The notes under the pieces are model-generated. The model was given only the letters and a program-made list of their open reading frames with translations. It had not been told where the DNA came from and searched no databases. A stretch of DNA of 64,000 nucleotides from Burkholderia sp. Ax-1724 (GTDB taxonomy: Bacteria > Pseudomonadota > Gammaproteobacteria > Burkholderiales > Burkholderiaceae). The stretch's first letter is position 1. Each line of letters starts with the position of its first letter. A program made the translations under genes and the position numbers. Shown here in pieces: positions 38,176-46,811 of this stretch. The stretch is from contig NZ_VWWL01000013.1 in NCBI RefSeq assembly GCF_011752995.1, positions 1 through 64,000 on the forward strand, written 5' to 3'.

Positions 38176-38182
38176 CCCCGGC

Positions 38183-39571
38183 ATGAATTCCCAAACCGAC
38201 CTCGTCCCCGCGCCCGCGAACGGTCCGGCCCCCGCCGACTCGCCGGAAACCCTCGCCCAGCACGCGCAATTCGTCGACTGGATGCGTTCCGTCGCGCCTT
38301 ATATCCACGCGTTCCGCAACAAGACGTTCGTTGTCGGTTTCGGCGGCGAAGTGGTGCATCAGGGACTCCTGAATGCGCTCGTGTCCGACATCGCGCTGTT
38401 GCAGGCAATGGGCATCCAGATCGTGCTCGTGCACGGTTCGCGTCCGCAGGTCGAAGAGCAGATGAGTCTGCACGGCGTCGAGTCCGAGTTTTCGCACGGC
38501 ATGCGCATCACCGACGCGCATGCGCTCGAATCCGCGAAGGAAGCGGCCGGCGAAGTGCGCCTCGACATCGAGGCCGCGATCAGCCAAGGCTTGCCGAATA
38601 CGCCGATGGCGCACGCGCACATCAGCGTGGTGTCGGGCAACTTCGTGACGGCGCGGCCGGTCGGCATTCTCGACGGCGTCGACTTCCAGCACACGGGCCT
38701 CGTGCGCAAGATCGACGCGGATTCGATCCGCCACTCGCTCGCGAGCCGCAAGCTCGTGCTGCTCTCGCCGCTCGGTTTCTCGCCAACGGGCGAGGCATTC
38801 AATCTGTCGATGGAAGACGTGGCCTCGGCCGCCGCGATCGCGCTGCGCGCCGACAAGATCGTCTTCCTGACCGAAACGCCGGGCCTCATGGGCGCCGGCG
38901 AGGAAAGCCCCGAACTGATCCACGAACTCTCGCTCGACGACGCCTACAAGCTGCACGAAAGCGGCGAAGTCACCGGCGACGCGGGTTTCTACCTCAAGCA
39001 TTCGATCCGCGCCTGCCGCGGCGGCGTGCCGCGCGCGCACATCATCCCGTACGCGCTCGACGGCAGCCTGCTGCTCGAACTGTTCCTGCACGACGGCGTC
39101 GGCACGATGATCTCGTACGAGAACCTCGAAAGCCTGCGCGAAGCGACGCCGGATGACGTCGGCGGCATTCTCTCGCTGATCGAGCCGCTCGAAGCGGACG
39201 GCACGCTGGTACGGCGCGGCCGTCACCAGATCGAGCGCGACATCGACCATTTCTCGGTAATCGAGCACGATGGCGTGCTGTTCGGCTGCGCGGCGCTGTA
39301 TCCGTATTCGCAGGAGCGCATCGGCGAAATGGCGTGCCTGACGGTCGCCCCCGAGGCGCAAGGCACGGGCGACGGCGAGCGCCTGTTGAAGCGCATCGAG
39401 CAGCGCGCGCGGGCGCGTGGCCTCACGCGCATTTTCGTGCTCACTACGCGCACCGAGCACTGGTTCCTCAAGCGCGGCTTCGTCAAGGCCACGGTCGACG
39501 ACCTGCCCGAAGACCGGCGCCGGCTCTACAACTGGCAGCGCAAGTCGCTCGTGCTGATGAAGCAGCTTTGA
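38183..39571 (+). CDS. argA: N-acetylglutamate synthase, classical ArgA
   Basis: First enzyme of arginine synthesis: acetyl-CoA + glutamate to N-acetylglutamate. 462 residues. The N-terminal amino acid kinase-like domain, about residues 30-300, has GFGGEVVHQGLL, VLVHGSRPQVEEQM and FLTETPGLMG; it normally binds arginine for feedback control. A C-terminal GNAT domain, about 315-455, has CAALYPY, TVAPEAQGTGDGERLLKRIE and LTTRTEHWF. The start at 38183 gives MNSQTDLVPA; longer in-frame starts run through the hrpA coding region on the other strand. yggX follows 100 bases later. Confidence 0.95.
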   Translation: MNSQTDLVPAPANGPAPADSPETLAQHAQFVDWMRSVAPYIHAFRNKTFVVGFGGEVVHQGLLNALVSDIALLQAMGIQIVLVHGSRPQVEEQMSLHGVESEFSHGMRITDAHALESAKEAAGEVRLDIEAAISQGLPNTPMAHAHISVVSGNFVTARPVGILDGVDFQHTGLVRKIDADSIRHSLASRKLVLLSPLGFSPTGEAFNLSMEDVASAAAIALRADKIVFLTETPGLMGAGEESPELIHELSLDDAYKLHESGEVTGDAGFYLKHSIRACRGGVPRAHIIPYALDGSLLLELFLHDGVGTMISYENLESLREATPDDVGGILSLIEPLEADGTLVRRGRHQIERDIDHFSVIEHDGVLFGCAALYPYSQERIGEMACLTVAPEAQGTGDGERLLKRIEQRARARGLTRIFVLTTRTEHWFLKRGFVKATVDDLPEDRRRLYNWQRKSLVLMKQL

Positions 39572-39671
39572 GCGGCCGACCAGACCTACAGGCCTACCGG
39601 CCCGCTAACCGGCCCCGGCCGCTCCCGACAGGCGTCTGCCCGCCCCAACACGATTACAGGAGAATCACAGC

Positions 39672-39944
39672 ATGACTCGTATGGTTCAATGCACGAAGCT
39701 CGGCAAGGAAGCCGAAGGCCTCGATTTCCCGCCTCTGCCGGGCGAACTCGGCAAGCGGATCTACGAAAGCATCTCGAAGGAAGCCTGGCAAGGCTGGTTG
39801 AAGCAGCAGACCATGCTGATCAACGAAAACCGTCTGAACATGGCCGATCCGCGCGCGCGCCAGTATCTGATGAAGCAGACCGAAAAGTTCTTCTTCGGCG
39901 AAGGCGCGGATACGGCTTCGGGTTACGTGCCGCCCTCGGCGTAA
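39672..39944 (+). CDS. yggX: Oxidative damage protection protein YggX
   Basis: Small cytoplasmic protein of 90 residues that helps protect iron-sulfur proteins and limits iron-driven damage. It shows the family pattern MVQCTKLGKEAEGLDFPPLPGELGKRIYESISKEAWQ and NMADPRARQYLMKQTEKFFFGEG. The ATG at 39672 is preceded by CAGGAGAATCACAGC. A terminator follows 105 bases on. Confidence 0.95.
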   Translation: MTRMVQCTKLGKEAEGLDFPPLPGELGKRIYESISKEAWQGWLKQQTMLINENRLNMADPRARQYLMKQTEKFFFGEGADTASGYVPPSA

Positions 39945-40048
39945 GTCTGCCGCTTCCGGACCGGTTTGGTTGGCGGCGCGAGGATCGGCGCGCTCCGTCA
40001 CCTAACCGGCCCATGCCCACGCCGGTCCACAGAGCGGTATCGACACAG

Positions 40049-40078
40049 AAAATCCGCGCCGCGAGCGCGGATTTTTTT
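40049..40078 (+). terminator. Terminator after yggX
   Basis: AAAATCCGCG/CGCGGATTTT (10 bp) with a seven-base loop and a run of seven T. Confidence 0.85.
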
Positions 40079-40180
40079 CGCCCTCTTTTCGTCCTCACCT
40101 CGTTGGCCTGTGGTCGACCTGTCGCCGGCATGGCCCGCCAATGTTCTAAACAGTCCGTTTTTTACGACTGTTCCGACCCC

Positions 40181-40281
40181 GCCCAATCCCCCGCCCAATC
40201 CCCCGCCCAATCCCCCGCCCAATCCCCCGCCCAATCCCCCGCCCAATCCCCCGCCCAATCCCCCGCCCAATCCCCCGCCCA
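40181..40281 (+). repeat. 12-bp tandem repeat (VNTR), about 8.4 copies
   Basis: Unit GCCCAATCCCCC repeats at 40181, 40193, 40205, 40217, 40229, 40241, 40253 and 40265, with a partial unit GCCCA at 40277. Copies are identical. It lies between the yggX terminator and a promoter, outside any credible gene; the unit length would keep reading frame if it were translated. Confidence 0.95.
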
Positions 40282-40326
40282 GCAAGGGATGGCGCCATCC
40301 AACCGGCTCTCGCGGGGAGACCCGGT

Positions 40327-40356
40327 TTGCACGATCCTCTGCGATCGTGCTATCAT
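40327..40356 (+). promoter_or_regulatory. Promoter of the MHS transporter gene
   Basis: TTGCAC at 40327-40332, an 18-base spacer, and TATCAT at 40351-40356. The spacer holds an inverted repeat (GCACGAT/ATCGTGC) that overlaps the -35 and could be an operator. The predicted start near 40363 leaves a leader of about 440 bases before the transporter. Confidence 0.55.
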
Positions 40357-40802
40357 GTGCTTCGTTTCAACAGCAACTCACCTTCATTCGCGCTCTTTTC
40401 AAGTTGGTTCGCCACGCTTTTTCCGCGCGTGCGGCATCCTGAATCGAGCTGTTTTTAAACAAGAAGGCTCGTCGGTCGTTTCCCCGCGCAAGCGGCAAAT
40501 TCAAGATCGGCCTTTTTCGTTTCAAGCCTTCAGTGGCGCATGGGTCAGCTTCCGGCCAACCCGGCGTCCGTCATGCATCTGCCCCCCTTCCACGGCCACG
40601 CAGGTGCAACAGTCAGCATAATCTAGACGAGTGTTTTTTCGCGACATAGTCGCGGGGCATGGGCGTTTGCTTTGGTTCGCCGCCTCTTCCGCCACCGGAT
40701 AACCGCCGCCGCGGAGGTCACCGCCTTGCTCGCGAAATTGCACTTCCAGCAACCGTGGCGGAACGCATCCCGAGTTTCGTCGCAGTCAGTGGAGTTATCA
40801 CC

Positions 40803-42266
40803 TTGACCGCTTCCAGCAACGGCTTCTGGCGACATCACAAAAAAGAACAACGCCTCTCCCTCGACGACATCACCGTCGTCGACCACTCACTCCTCAAACG
40901 GGCCGTCGGCGCGATGGCGCTCGGCAACGCGATGGAATGGTTCGATTTCGGCGTGTACAGCTACATCGCCGTCACGCTCGGCAAGGTGTTCTTTCCGTCG
41001 TCGAGCCCGTCCGCGCAGCTGATCGCCACGTTCGGCACGTTCGCCGCGGCGTTCCTCGTCCGCCCGGTCGGCGGCATGGTGTTCGGTCCGCTCGGCGACC
41101 GCATCGGCCGTCAGCGCGTGCTAGCGATGACGATGATCCTGATGGCGGCCGGCACGTTCGCGATCGGCCTGATTCCCGACTACGCGACGATCGGCATTCT
41201 GGCGCCGGTGCTGCTGCTCGTCGCGCGTCTCGTGCAGGGCTTCTCGACCGGCGGCGAATACGGCGGCGCGGCGACCTTCATCGCCGAATTCTCGACCGAC
41301 AAGCGCCGCGGCTTCATGGGCAGCTTCCTCGAATTCGGCACGCTGATCGGCTACGTGCTCGGTGCGGGCACGGTCGCACTGCTGAGCGCGGCGCTGCCGA
41401 GCGATGCGCTGCTCTCGTGGGGCTGGCGCGTGCCGTTCCTGATCGCCGGCCCGCTCGGCCTGGTCGGCCTCTATATCCGCATGAAGCTCGAGGAAACGCC
41501 CGCGTTCAAGAAGCAGGCCGAGCAACGCGAAGCCGAAGACCGCGCGCTGCCGAAGCAGTCGTTCAGCCAGTTGCTCGCGCAGCAATGGAAGCCGCTGCTG
41601 CTGTGCGTCGGCCTCGTGCTGATCTTCAACGTGACCGACTACATGGCGCTGTCGTATCTGCCGAGCTATCTGTCGGCGACGCTGAACTTCAACGAAACGC
41701 ACGGCCTGTTCCTCGTGCTGCTCGTGATGGTCCTGATGATGCCGATGACGCTTGCCGCCGGCCGCCTGTCCGACACGGTCGGCCGCAAGCCGGTCATGCT
41801 GTTCGGCTGCGTGGGCCTGTTCGCGCTGTCGGTGCCGGCGCTGCTGCTGATCCGCATGGGCACGGTGCTGCCGGTATTCGCCGGCCTGATGATGCTCGGC
41901 ATGCTGCTGTCGTGCTTCACGGGTGTGATGCCGTCGGCGCTGCCGGCGCTGTTCCCGACGAAGATCCGCTACGGCGCGCTCGCGATCGGCTTCAACATTT
42001 CGGTATCGCTGTTCGGCGGCACCACGCCGCTCATGACCGCATGGCTCGTCGAGCGGACCGGCAATCTGATGATGCCCGCGTACTACCTGATGGGCGCATC
42101 GCTGATCGGCATCGTGTCGGTGCTCGCGCTGCGCGAAACCGCGCGCAAGCCGCTGCCCGGCTCAGGTCCGAGCGTCGCGACGCGCGCCGAAGCCCACGCG
42201 GTGCTGCGCGGCGAGCGCGAAGCCGAGGAGATGGACGAGCGGTATGCGGCGGCGGCGCGTGCCTGA
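40803..42266 (+). CDS. MHS-family MFS transporter (proline/betaine type)
   Basis: 487-residue cytoplasmic membrane transporter with twelve predicted helices. The pattern GNAMEWFDFGVYSYIAVTLGKVFFP, GGMVFGPLGDRIGRQRVL, VQGFSTGGEYGGAATFIAEF and GWRVPFLIAGPLGLVG is that of the ProP/metabolite:H+ symporter group. The substrate may be proline/betaine or a dicarboxylate; ProP is the closest by motif. The N-terminus WRHHKKEQRLSLDDITVVDHS is typical. The start used is TTG at 40803 with GGAG eight bases before; in-frame starts at 40659 or 40755 add unlikely residues. It has its own promoter and a long leader. Confidence 0.85.
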   Translation: MTASSNGFWRHHKKEQRLSLDDITVVDHSLLKRAVGAMALGNAMEWFDFGVYSYIAVTLGKVFFPSSSPSAQLIATFGTFAAAFLVRPVGGMVFGPLGDRIGRQRVLAMTMILMAAGTFAIGLIPDYATIGILAPVLLLVARLVQGFSTGGEYGGAATFIAEFSTDKRRGFMGSFLEFGTLIGYVLGAGTVALLSAALPSDALLSWGWRVPFLIAGPLGLVGLYIRMKLEETPAFKKQAEQREAEDRALPKQSFSQLLAQQWKPLLLCVGLVLIFNVTDYMALSYLPSYLSATLNFNETHGLFLVLLVMVLMMPMTLAAGRLSDTVGRKPVMLFGCVGLFALSVPALLLIRMGTVLPVFAGLMMLGMLLSCFTGVMPSALPALFPTKIRYGALAIGFNISVSLFGGTTPLMTAWLVERTGNLMMPAYYLMGASLIGIVSVLALRETARKPLPGSGPSVATRAEAHAVLRGEREAEEMDERYAAAARA

Positions 42267-42584
42267 TGGTGTGACTCGGGAGTAAGCCACGCGCGCTACC
42301 GCTACATGCCGATCGATTCATGAGCGGATGCGCGGTGCTGTTGAATACGGACCGCACGCACAAGCGAAGCTGTTCGCCGCCACGCAATTGATCTGCGATT
42401 ACCCGCCGGCGTGAATACATCACATGCGTGCACCACATGCAGCCGCGCGCCGACTCCATGGTCAAATCGCCGACCTCGGTAATCGAGTGCGTGGCCATCG
42501 CGCAGGCGCAACTGCCCGCGTTCAGCCCGGCGATGCGTGAGCGAGTGCTCCGCCCCCCCAGAAAGCAGTTCCCGCCAGACGAAA
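42267..42584 (+). other. Gap after the MHS transporter
   Basis: 318 bases without a complete gene. An open stretch from 42461 reads MVKSPTSVIECVAIAQAQLPAFSPAMRERV and loses sense after about 35 codons, so it may be a decayed gene start. I could not assign it. Confidence 0.35.
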
Positions 42585-42618
42585 GCGGGCCGGTGACCTT
42601 CACCGGCCCGCTTTTTTT
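42585..42618 (+). terminator. Strong, possibly bidirectional terminator
   Basis: GCGGGCCGGTGA/TCACCGGCCCGC, 12 bp perfect with a three-base loop, followed by seven T on the plus strand. The minus-strand side has GCTTTCG, so it may also serve the phosphoesterase gene, whose stop overlaps its edge. Confidence 0.8.
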
Positions 42619-43243
42619 ACGTCAGCAGCGCATCGAACGTCGCGCTGACCTGCTCGCCGTCGATAAGCAGCATGCCCGCGCACACCGGCAGCCTGAAACG
42701 TCGTGGCCCCGCGCTGCCGGGATTGACGAACAGCACGCCGTCGCGCTCGCCGATCGACGGTTTGTGCGAATGGCCGCTCACGACCACGGCGATGCCTTCG
42801 TCGCGCGGCGCGCAACCGAGGTCGGCGATATCGTGCACGACGAGAATCGTCACCTGCTGCACGATCAGCCGCGCGTGCGTCGGCAACGAAGCGGCCCAGT
42901 CGCCGGTATCGTTGTTGCCGCGCACCGCCGTGACCGGCGCGATCCGTGCGAGCGCATCGAGCACGTCCGAGTTGCAGATGTCGCCCGCGTGCACGATCGC
43001 GTCGCAGCCTTCGAGGTAGCGCAAAGCTTCGGGACGCACGAGGTTGTGCGTGTCGGAGATAAGCCCGACGCGGCTCGCGCGGGGGAAAGAGCGCACGGAG
43101 CGCACCTCGTCCGCGCGCGAGGCGCTGCCCGCCGTACCGGCGCGCCGATCGGCTGCATGGCAATTCTGCAAGCTGATCCGGCGAAGCCGAGGCAGCGCAT
43201 TCGCCGATGGCGGGACGCCGGAAGAAGTCAGGTAATCGTGCAT
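42617..43243 (-). CDS. YfcE-type metallophosphoesterase
   Basis: Calcineurin-like phosphodiesterase of 208 residues. Motifs: GLISDTHNL, HAGDICN, VRGNND, VVHDIADLG and VSGHSHKP, ending in VNPGSAG. The family cleaves phosphodiesters in vitro; the cellular substrate is unknown. The first ~55 residues before ASRVGLISD are not part of the family, so the true start may be later than the ATG at 43243. Downstream of the decayed membrane gene on the same strand. Confidence 0.85.
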   Translation of the reverse strand: MHDYLTSSGVPPSANALPRLRRISLQNCHAADRRAGTAGSASRADEVRSVRSFPRASRVGLISDTHNLVRPEALRYLEGCDAIVHAGDICNSDVLDALARIAPVTAVRGNNDTGDWAASLPTHARLIVQQVTILVVHDIADLGCAPRDEGIAVVVSGHSHKPSIGERDGVLFVNPGSAGPRRFRLPVCAGMLLIDGEQVSATFDALLT

Positions 43244-43256
43244 CGCCCGGCGTGCC

Positions 43257-44061
43257 TCACTCCGCCCGTGGCCCGGCGGCCACTTCGCGCGCCGCGCGCT
43301 CGCTGCGCGGTGCGGCGAGCATGCGCCGCGTCAAGCCCTGCACGACGACCGATACCACCGCCGCGCACGCGAAGCTCGCCGCCACGCCGTATTGCGGCAG
43401 CATCGTCGCGGTCACGGCGAAGAACGCCGCGAACGAGCCGCGCCCGATCACCATGCCGCGCGTCAGCCGCGCGACGAAGTCCGCGCCGTGCTCGCGCTGC
43501 GCCGACACCGCGAGCACGCTGCCGAGCAGCGGAAACACCGACAACACCCCGCTCCACGCCGCGCCCATCGAGGCCGACAGCGTGGTCACCGCGAGCGTCA
43601 ACAGCGCGCCCGCCAGCATGCGGACCCAGATCGGCACGGCCGACGCGCGACGCCGGCACGCGCCCCGATGCACGCGGCAAACCGCTCTGCGACACCACGA
43701 CGGCCGCGCCGGCCGCCGCCACCGCCCAGCCGAGCGAGCCGGGCAACCGCACGAGCAGCAGCGCCGAGCCGAACCAGCCGGCCAGGCCGGCGACCAGCGC
43801 AACCGGTCAGCCGAAGCGCCGGCAGGTCCACGCATACGCGAGATTGAACGCTTCCGCCGCGACGATCGCCGCAATCGACGCCACCGATGCCTGCGCCGCG
43901 AACCCCGGCCCGCGTTCGAGCGCGAGCAGCAGCACGATCGGTCCGGCGACGACCGGCAGCCCGGCGAGCCATCCCGCGACCGACGGCCCCCACGCCCGCG
44001 CGGCGGCCGTCAGCGCGGCAAGAAACGCCGGCACCAGCACGAGCTTCAGCGCGAGCAGCAT
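43257..44061 (-). pseudogene. Decayed membrane protein gene (stop codon plus frameshift)
   Basis: Reading from the ATG at 44061 gives a hydrophobic protein, MLLALKLVLVPAFLAALTAAARAWGPS. It is interrupted by an in-frame TGA at 43807-43809 (TCRRFG then PVALVAGLAGWFGSALLLV continues in the same frame). Near 43660-43690 the sense frame changes: SGLPRASGRVPASR continues in another frame as VPIWVRMLAGALLTLAVTTLSASMGAAW to AAGPRAE. Together this would be a membrane protein of about 265 residues. I do not recognise its family. Its ATG follows the TMEM175-like stop by two bases, so it was once translationally coupled. Confidence 0.75.
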
Positions 44062-44063
44062 GC

Positions 44064-44639
44064 TCAGCCCTCCAGCAGATGCTCGATACGCCGGTCCGGC
44101 ACGAGCCACCACGCGGCGACGAGCGCATAAAGCGTGGCCGACGCCCACGGCTCGACGAACGCGAGCCCGATGCCGAGCAGATAGAGAACCACCGAGACCT
44201 TGCCCTTGAAGTCGCCGCCGAGCGCTCTCGCGAGCGTCGAGTCGCGGCCGTGTTCGTGGATCAGCGTGCGGGTCAGGAAGAAATAGGCGATCGCGGACAT
44301 GAACAGCACGACGCCGTACAGCGCGCTCGGCCACGCGGCCAGATGGCTTTCGCCGAGCCAGTGCGTGACGGCCGGCAGCAGCGACAGCCAGAACAGCAGA
44401 TGCAGGTTGGCCCACAGCACCTTGCCGTTGACCTTCTGCACCGCATGCAGCATGTGATGGTGATTGCTCCAGTAGATGCCGACGTAGATGAAGCTCAGCA
44501 CGTAGGCGCAGAACACGGGAATGACCGGGCGCAGCGCCGCGAGATCGTGGCCTTCGGGCACCTTCAGTTCGAGCACCATGATCGTGATGATGATGGCGAT
44601 TACGCCATCGCTGAAGGCTTCGACGCGTCCCTTGCCCAT
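44064..44639 (-). CDS. TMEM175/DUF1211-family membrane protein
   Basis: 191 residues, about five or six membrane helices. The N-terminal signature RVEAFSDGVIAIIITIMVLEL contains the FSDG motif of TMEM175 channels, which conduct potassium. It is followed by IPVFCAYVLSFIYVGIYWSNHHHMLHA. The bacterial versions are small and form channels by dimerising. Start at 44639 (MGKGRVEAFSDG); an ATG 17 codons upstream is less likely. The decayed gene downstream starts two bases after its stop. Confidence 0.85.
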   Translation of the reverse strand: MGKGRVEAFSDGVIAIIITIMVLELKVPEGHDLAALRPVIPVFCAYVLSFIYVGIYWSNHHHMLHAVQKVNGKVLWANLHLLFWLSLLPAVTHWLGESHLAAWPSALYGVVLFMSAIAYFFLTRTLIHEHGRDSTLARALGGDFKGKVSVVLYLLGIGLAFVEPWASATLYALVAAWWLVPDRRIEHLLEG

Positions 44640-44808
44640 GCTGCGAGTCCCCGAGATGAATGCGGTTGAGCGCACAGCCCGCCCGCGCATGACGGACGAG
44701 CCGCGCCGTTGCCGATTATCGGCGACGCGGCAAGGCTTTGTCGATGCGCGCGAGATGGGCTGCCGCGCCGGTCGTGGGCAATTCCGTCCGCGGCGCTCGC
44801 GGGCGCGC

Positions 44809-46206
44809 TCACGGCATCGGCTTGAGACCGTCGAGCAGGGTCGGCACGAGTTCGCTGATCGTCGGATGCACGTGCATCGCGAATTGCAGCGTGGGATACG
44901 GTGCGCCCGCCGTCATGATGTCGATGAACGTGTGGATCGCCTCGTCGCCTTCGATGCCGTGAATCGCCGCGCCGAGAATCTGCCGGCTGTGCGCGTCGGC
45001 GAGCACTTTCATGAAGCCGTCGGTTTCACCGCGCTCGCGCGCGCGGCCCACGCGCGACATCGGCAGCGTCGCGATCAGCGCCTGCCGGCCGCTGCGACGC
45101 ACGTCCTCTTCCGACAGGCCGACGCGCGCGAGCGGCGGATCGACGAACACCGCGTACGCCATGATCCGCGTGTCGGCGCTGCGCGAGCCGCCGTCGAGCA
45201 GATTGGCCGCGACGATCTGATAGTCGTCGTAGGAGGTATGCGTGAAAGCGCCGCGCCCATTGACGTCGCCGATCGCCCAGACGCCCGGCACGTTCGTGCG
45301 CAGTTGGCCGTCGACGGCGATCATGCCGTGCCGGTCCGTTCCGATGCCGGCGGCGTCGAGGCCGAGGTCGTCGGTATTCGGCTTGCGGCCGGTCGCGAAC
45401 AGCAGGTGCGAGGCTTCGAGCGCCGGCACGTTCTGCTCGAAGCCGATGCACACCTCGTTCGCGCGATGCGGATGCGGCTCGACCCGCGTCGGCTGCACGC
45501 CGAAATGAAACTCGACGCCGTCGCGCTCGAGCACCTGGCGCACCGACTCCGAGCAATCCGCGTCCTCGCGATTGAGCACGCGCTCGCCGCGCACGAGCAC
45601 GCTCACGCGGCTGCCGAAGCGACGAAACACCTGGGCGAATTCGAGCGCGATATAGCTGCCGCCGACGATCACGAGATGGTCCGGCAATTCGCTCAGTTCG
45701 AGCAGCGTGGAGTTCGTGTAGTACGGGATCCGCTGGATGCCGTCGAGCGGCGGCACGACCGCGCGCGTGCCGGTGTTGATGAAGATTTCGTTGGCGCCCA
45801 GTTCCGCGAGCAGTTGGCCGTCGAGGCCGGTGACGGTCAGCGTGTGCGCGCCGGTGAAGCGCGCATGACCGTTGAATACGGTCATGTTCTCGGTGCCGCG
45901 CAGCCATTTTTCGACGCCGCCGCGCGACTCGCCGATGATCCGGTCCTTGCGCGCCTTGACCGCCGCGAGATCGACGCTGATCGAACCCACCTGCACGCCA
46001 AGTTCGCCCGCGTGGCGCGCCACGTGCGCCGCGCGGGCGCTCGCCACATACGATTTAGTCGGCGTGCAGCCGACGTTCACGCAGGTTCCGCCAAACTCCG
46101 CGCGTTCGATGACGGCGGTTCGGCGGCCGCTTCGGGCAAGGCGCACGGCCAACGGCGCACCGCCCTGTCCCGTACCGATCACGACTGCGTCGAAATGCTG
46201 TGGCAT
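44809..46206 (-). CDS. FAD-dependent pyridine nucleotide-disulfide oxidoreductase (mercuric reductase-like)
   Basis: 465 residues. GTGQGGAPLA near the N-terminus binds FAD. The redox disulfide is C42/C47 in GGTCVNVGCTPTKSY. The NAD(P) fold follows (VIVGGSYIALEFAQVF). FAD-binding GVWAIGDVNGRGAFTHTSYDDYQI and the C-terminal HPTISEL with catalytic His complete the pattern. No N-terminal HMA domain or C-terminal Cys pair is present, so true mercuric reductase is unlikely. It may be a general disulfide reductase of this group. Start ATG at 46206 (MPQHFDAVVIG); 32 extra codons upstream are rejected. Confidence 0.86.
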   Translation of the reverse strand: MPQHFDAVVIGTGQGGAPLAVRLARSGRRTAVIERAEFGGTCVNVGCTPTKSYVASARAAHVARHAGELGVQVGSISVDLAAVKARKDRIIGESRGGVEKWLRGTENMTVFNGHARFTGAHTLTVTGLDGQLLAELGANEIFINTGTRAVVPPLDGIQRIPYYTNSTLLELSELPDHLVIVGGSYIALEFAQVFRRFGSRVSVLVRGERVLNREDADCSESVRQVLERDGVEFHFGVQPTRVEPHPHRANEVCIGFEQNVPALEASHLLFATGRKPNTDDLGLDAAGIGTDRHGMIAVDGQLRTNVPGVWAIGDVNGRGAFTHTSYDDYQIVAANLLDGGSRSADTRIMAYAVFVDPPLARVGLSEEDVRRSGRQALIATLPMSRVGRARERGETDGFMKVLADAHSRQILGAAIHGIEGDEAIHTFIDIMTAGAPYPTLQFAMHVHPTISELVPTLLDGLKPMP

Positions 46207-46393
46207 GGCAAATCTCCCGGGGCTGGGTGCAGGTCCGTAGCATCTTACGCCTTGAACCATGCCGCCCGACGAGCACTGCCTTGCGGACCACCATCCGCCC
46301 ACCGCGAGGATTAATCGGGATGACTACATGAACACTGCATGGACTGCTGCATGAACTACCGCGCAGGCTCGAAGCCTATTCGAGCCGCGCCCG

Positions 46394-46582
46394 TCATGCG
46401 TGGCAATGTACCGCGCAAAGCAGCGCGCGCGAACGTTGCAGCGCGGCCTGTGCTCCGCGTGCCGCGAACACCCAGCCCACCTGGCCGAGATTGAAGTCCT
46501 GCGACACCATCACCTGCATGAGCGCGACCATCGGCAGCACGACCGATGGCCGGTAAAGCTGGTTTCTGATCAACTCCGACAT
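46394..46582 (-). CDS. Small hypothetical protein
   Basis: 62 residues from the ATG at 46582 (MSELIRNQLYRPSVVLPMVALMQVMVSQDFNLGQVGWVFAARGAQAAL). A GGGGG stretch lies eight bases upstream and could be a ribosome site. A hydrophobic centre (SVVLPMVALMQVMV) suggests membrane contact. The amino acid usage is natural, unlike most short frames around it. No family recognised. Confidence 0.5.
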   Translation of the reverse strand: MSELIRNQLYRPSVVLPMVALMQVMVSQDFNLGQVGWVFAARGAQAALQRSRALLCAVHCHA

Positions 46583-46811
46583 GACGACCCCCATCGCGCG
46601 GCGCCGCTTCGGCACCACGCCTGATTACGTTTCGATGGAAGCATTCTAGGGAGCGCGCCGCCGTCGATAAATACCGGCAACACGAAGTCACTTGTTCGTC
46701 AATCAGAACAATCGCGCACGGCAAAGCCGAAGCATCCGCGGCCCATGTGCCGGGCCCGGCGGCAGAAGCGCCCGCGGCACGTCAGGACGTTGAAGGCCGC
46801 GTCAGGACACC

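Noticed and set aside
37265..38182. Upstream in-frame extension of argA
   Set aside because: It is antisense to the hrpA N-terminus; the ArgA family starts near MNSQTDLVP.
40181..40281. CRISPR-like array
   Set aside because: Units are 12 bases, directly adjacent and identical, with no spacers and no cas genes.
42302..42511. Short minus-strand frame after the MHS transporter
   Set aside because: Its composition is that of a chance frame and there is no ribosome site or known motif.
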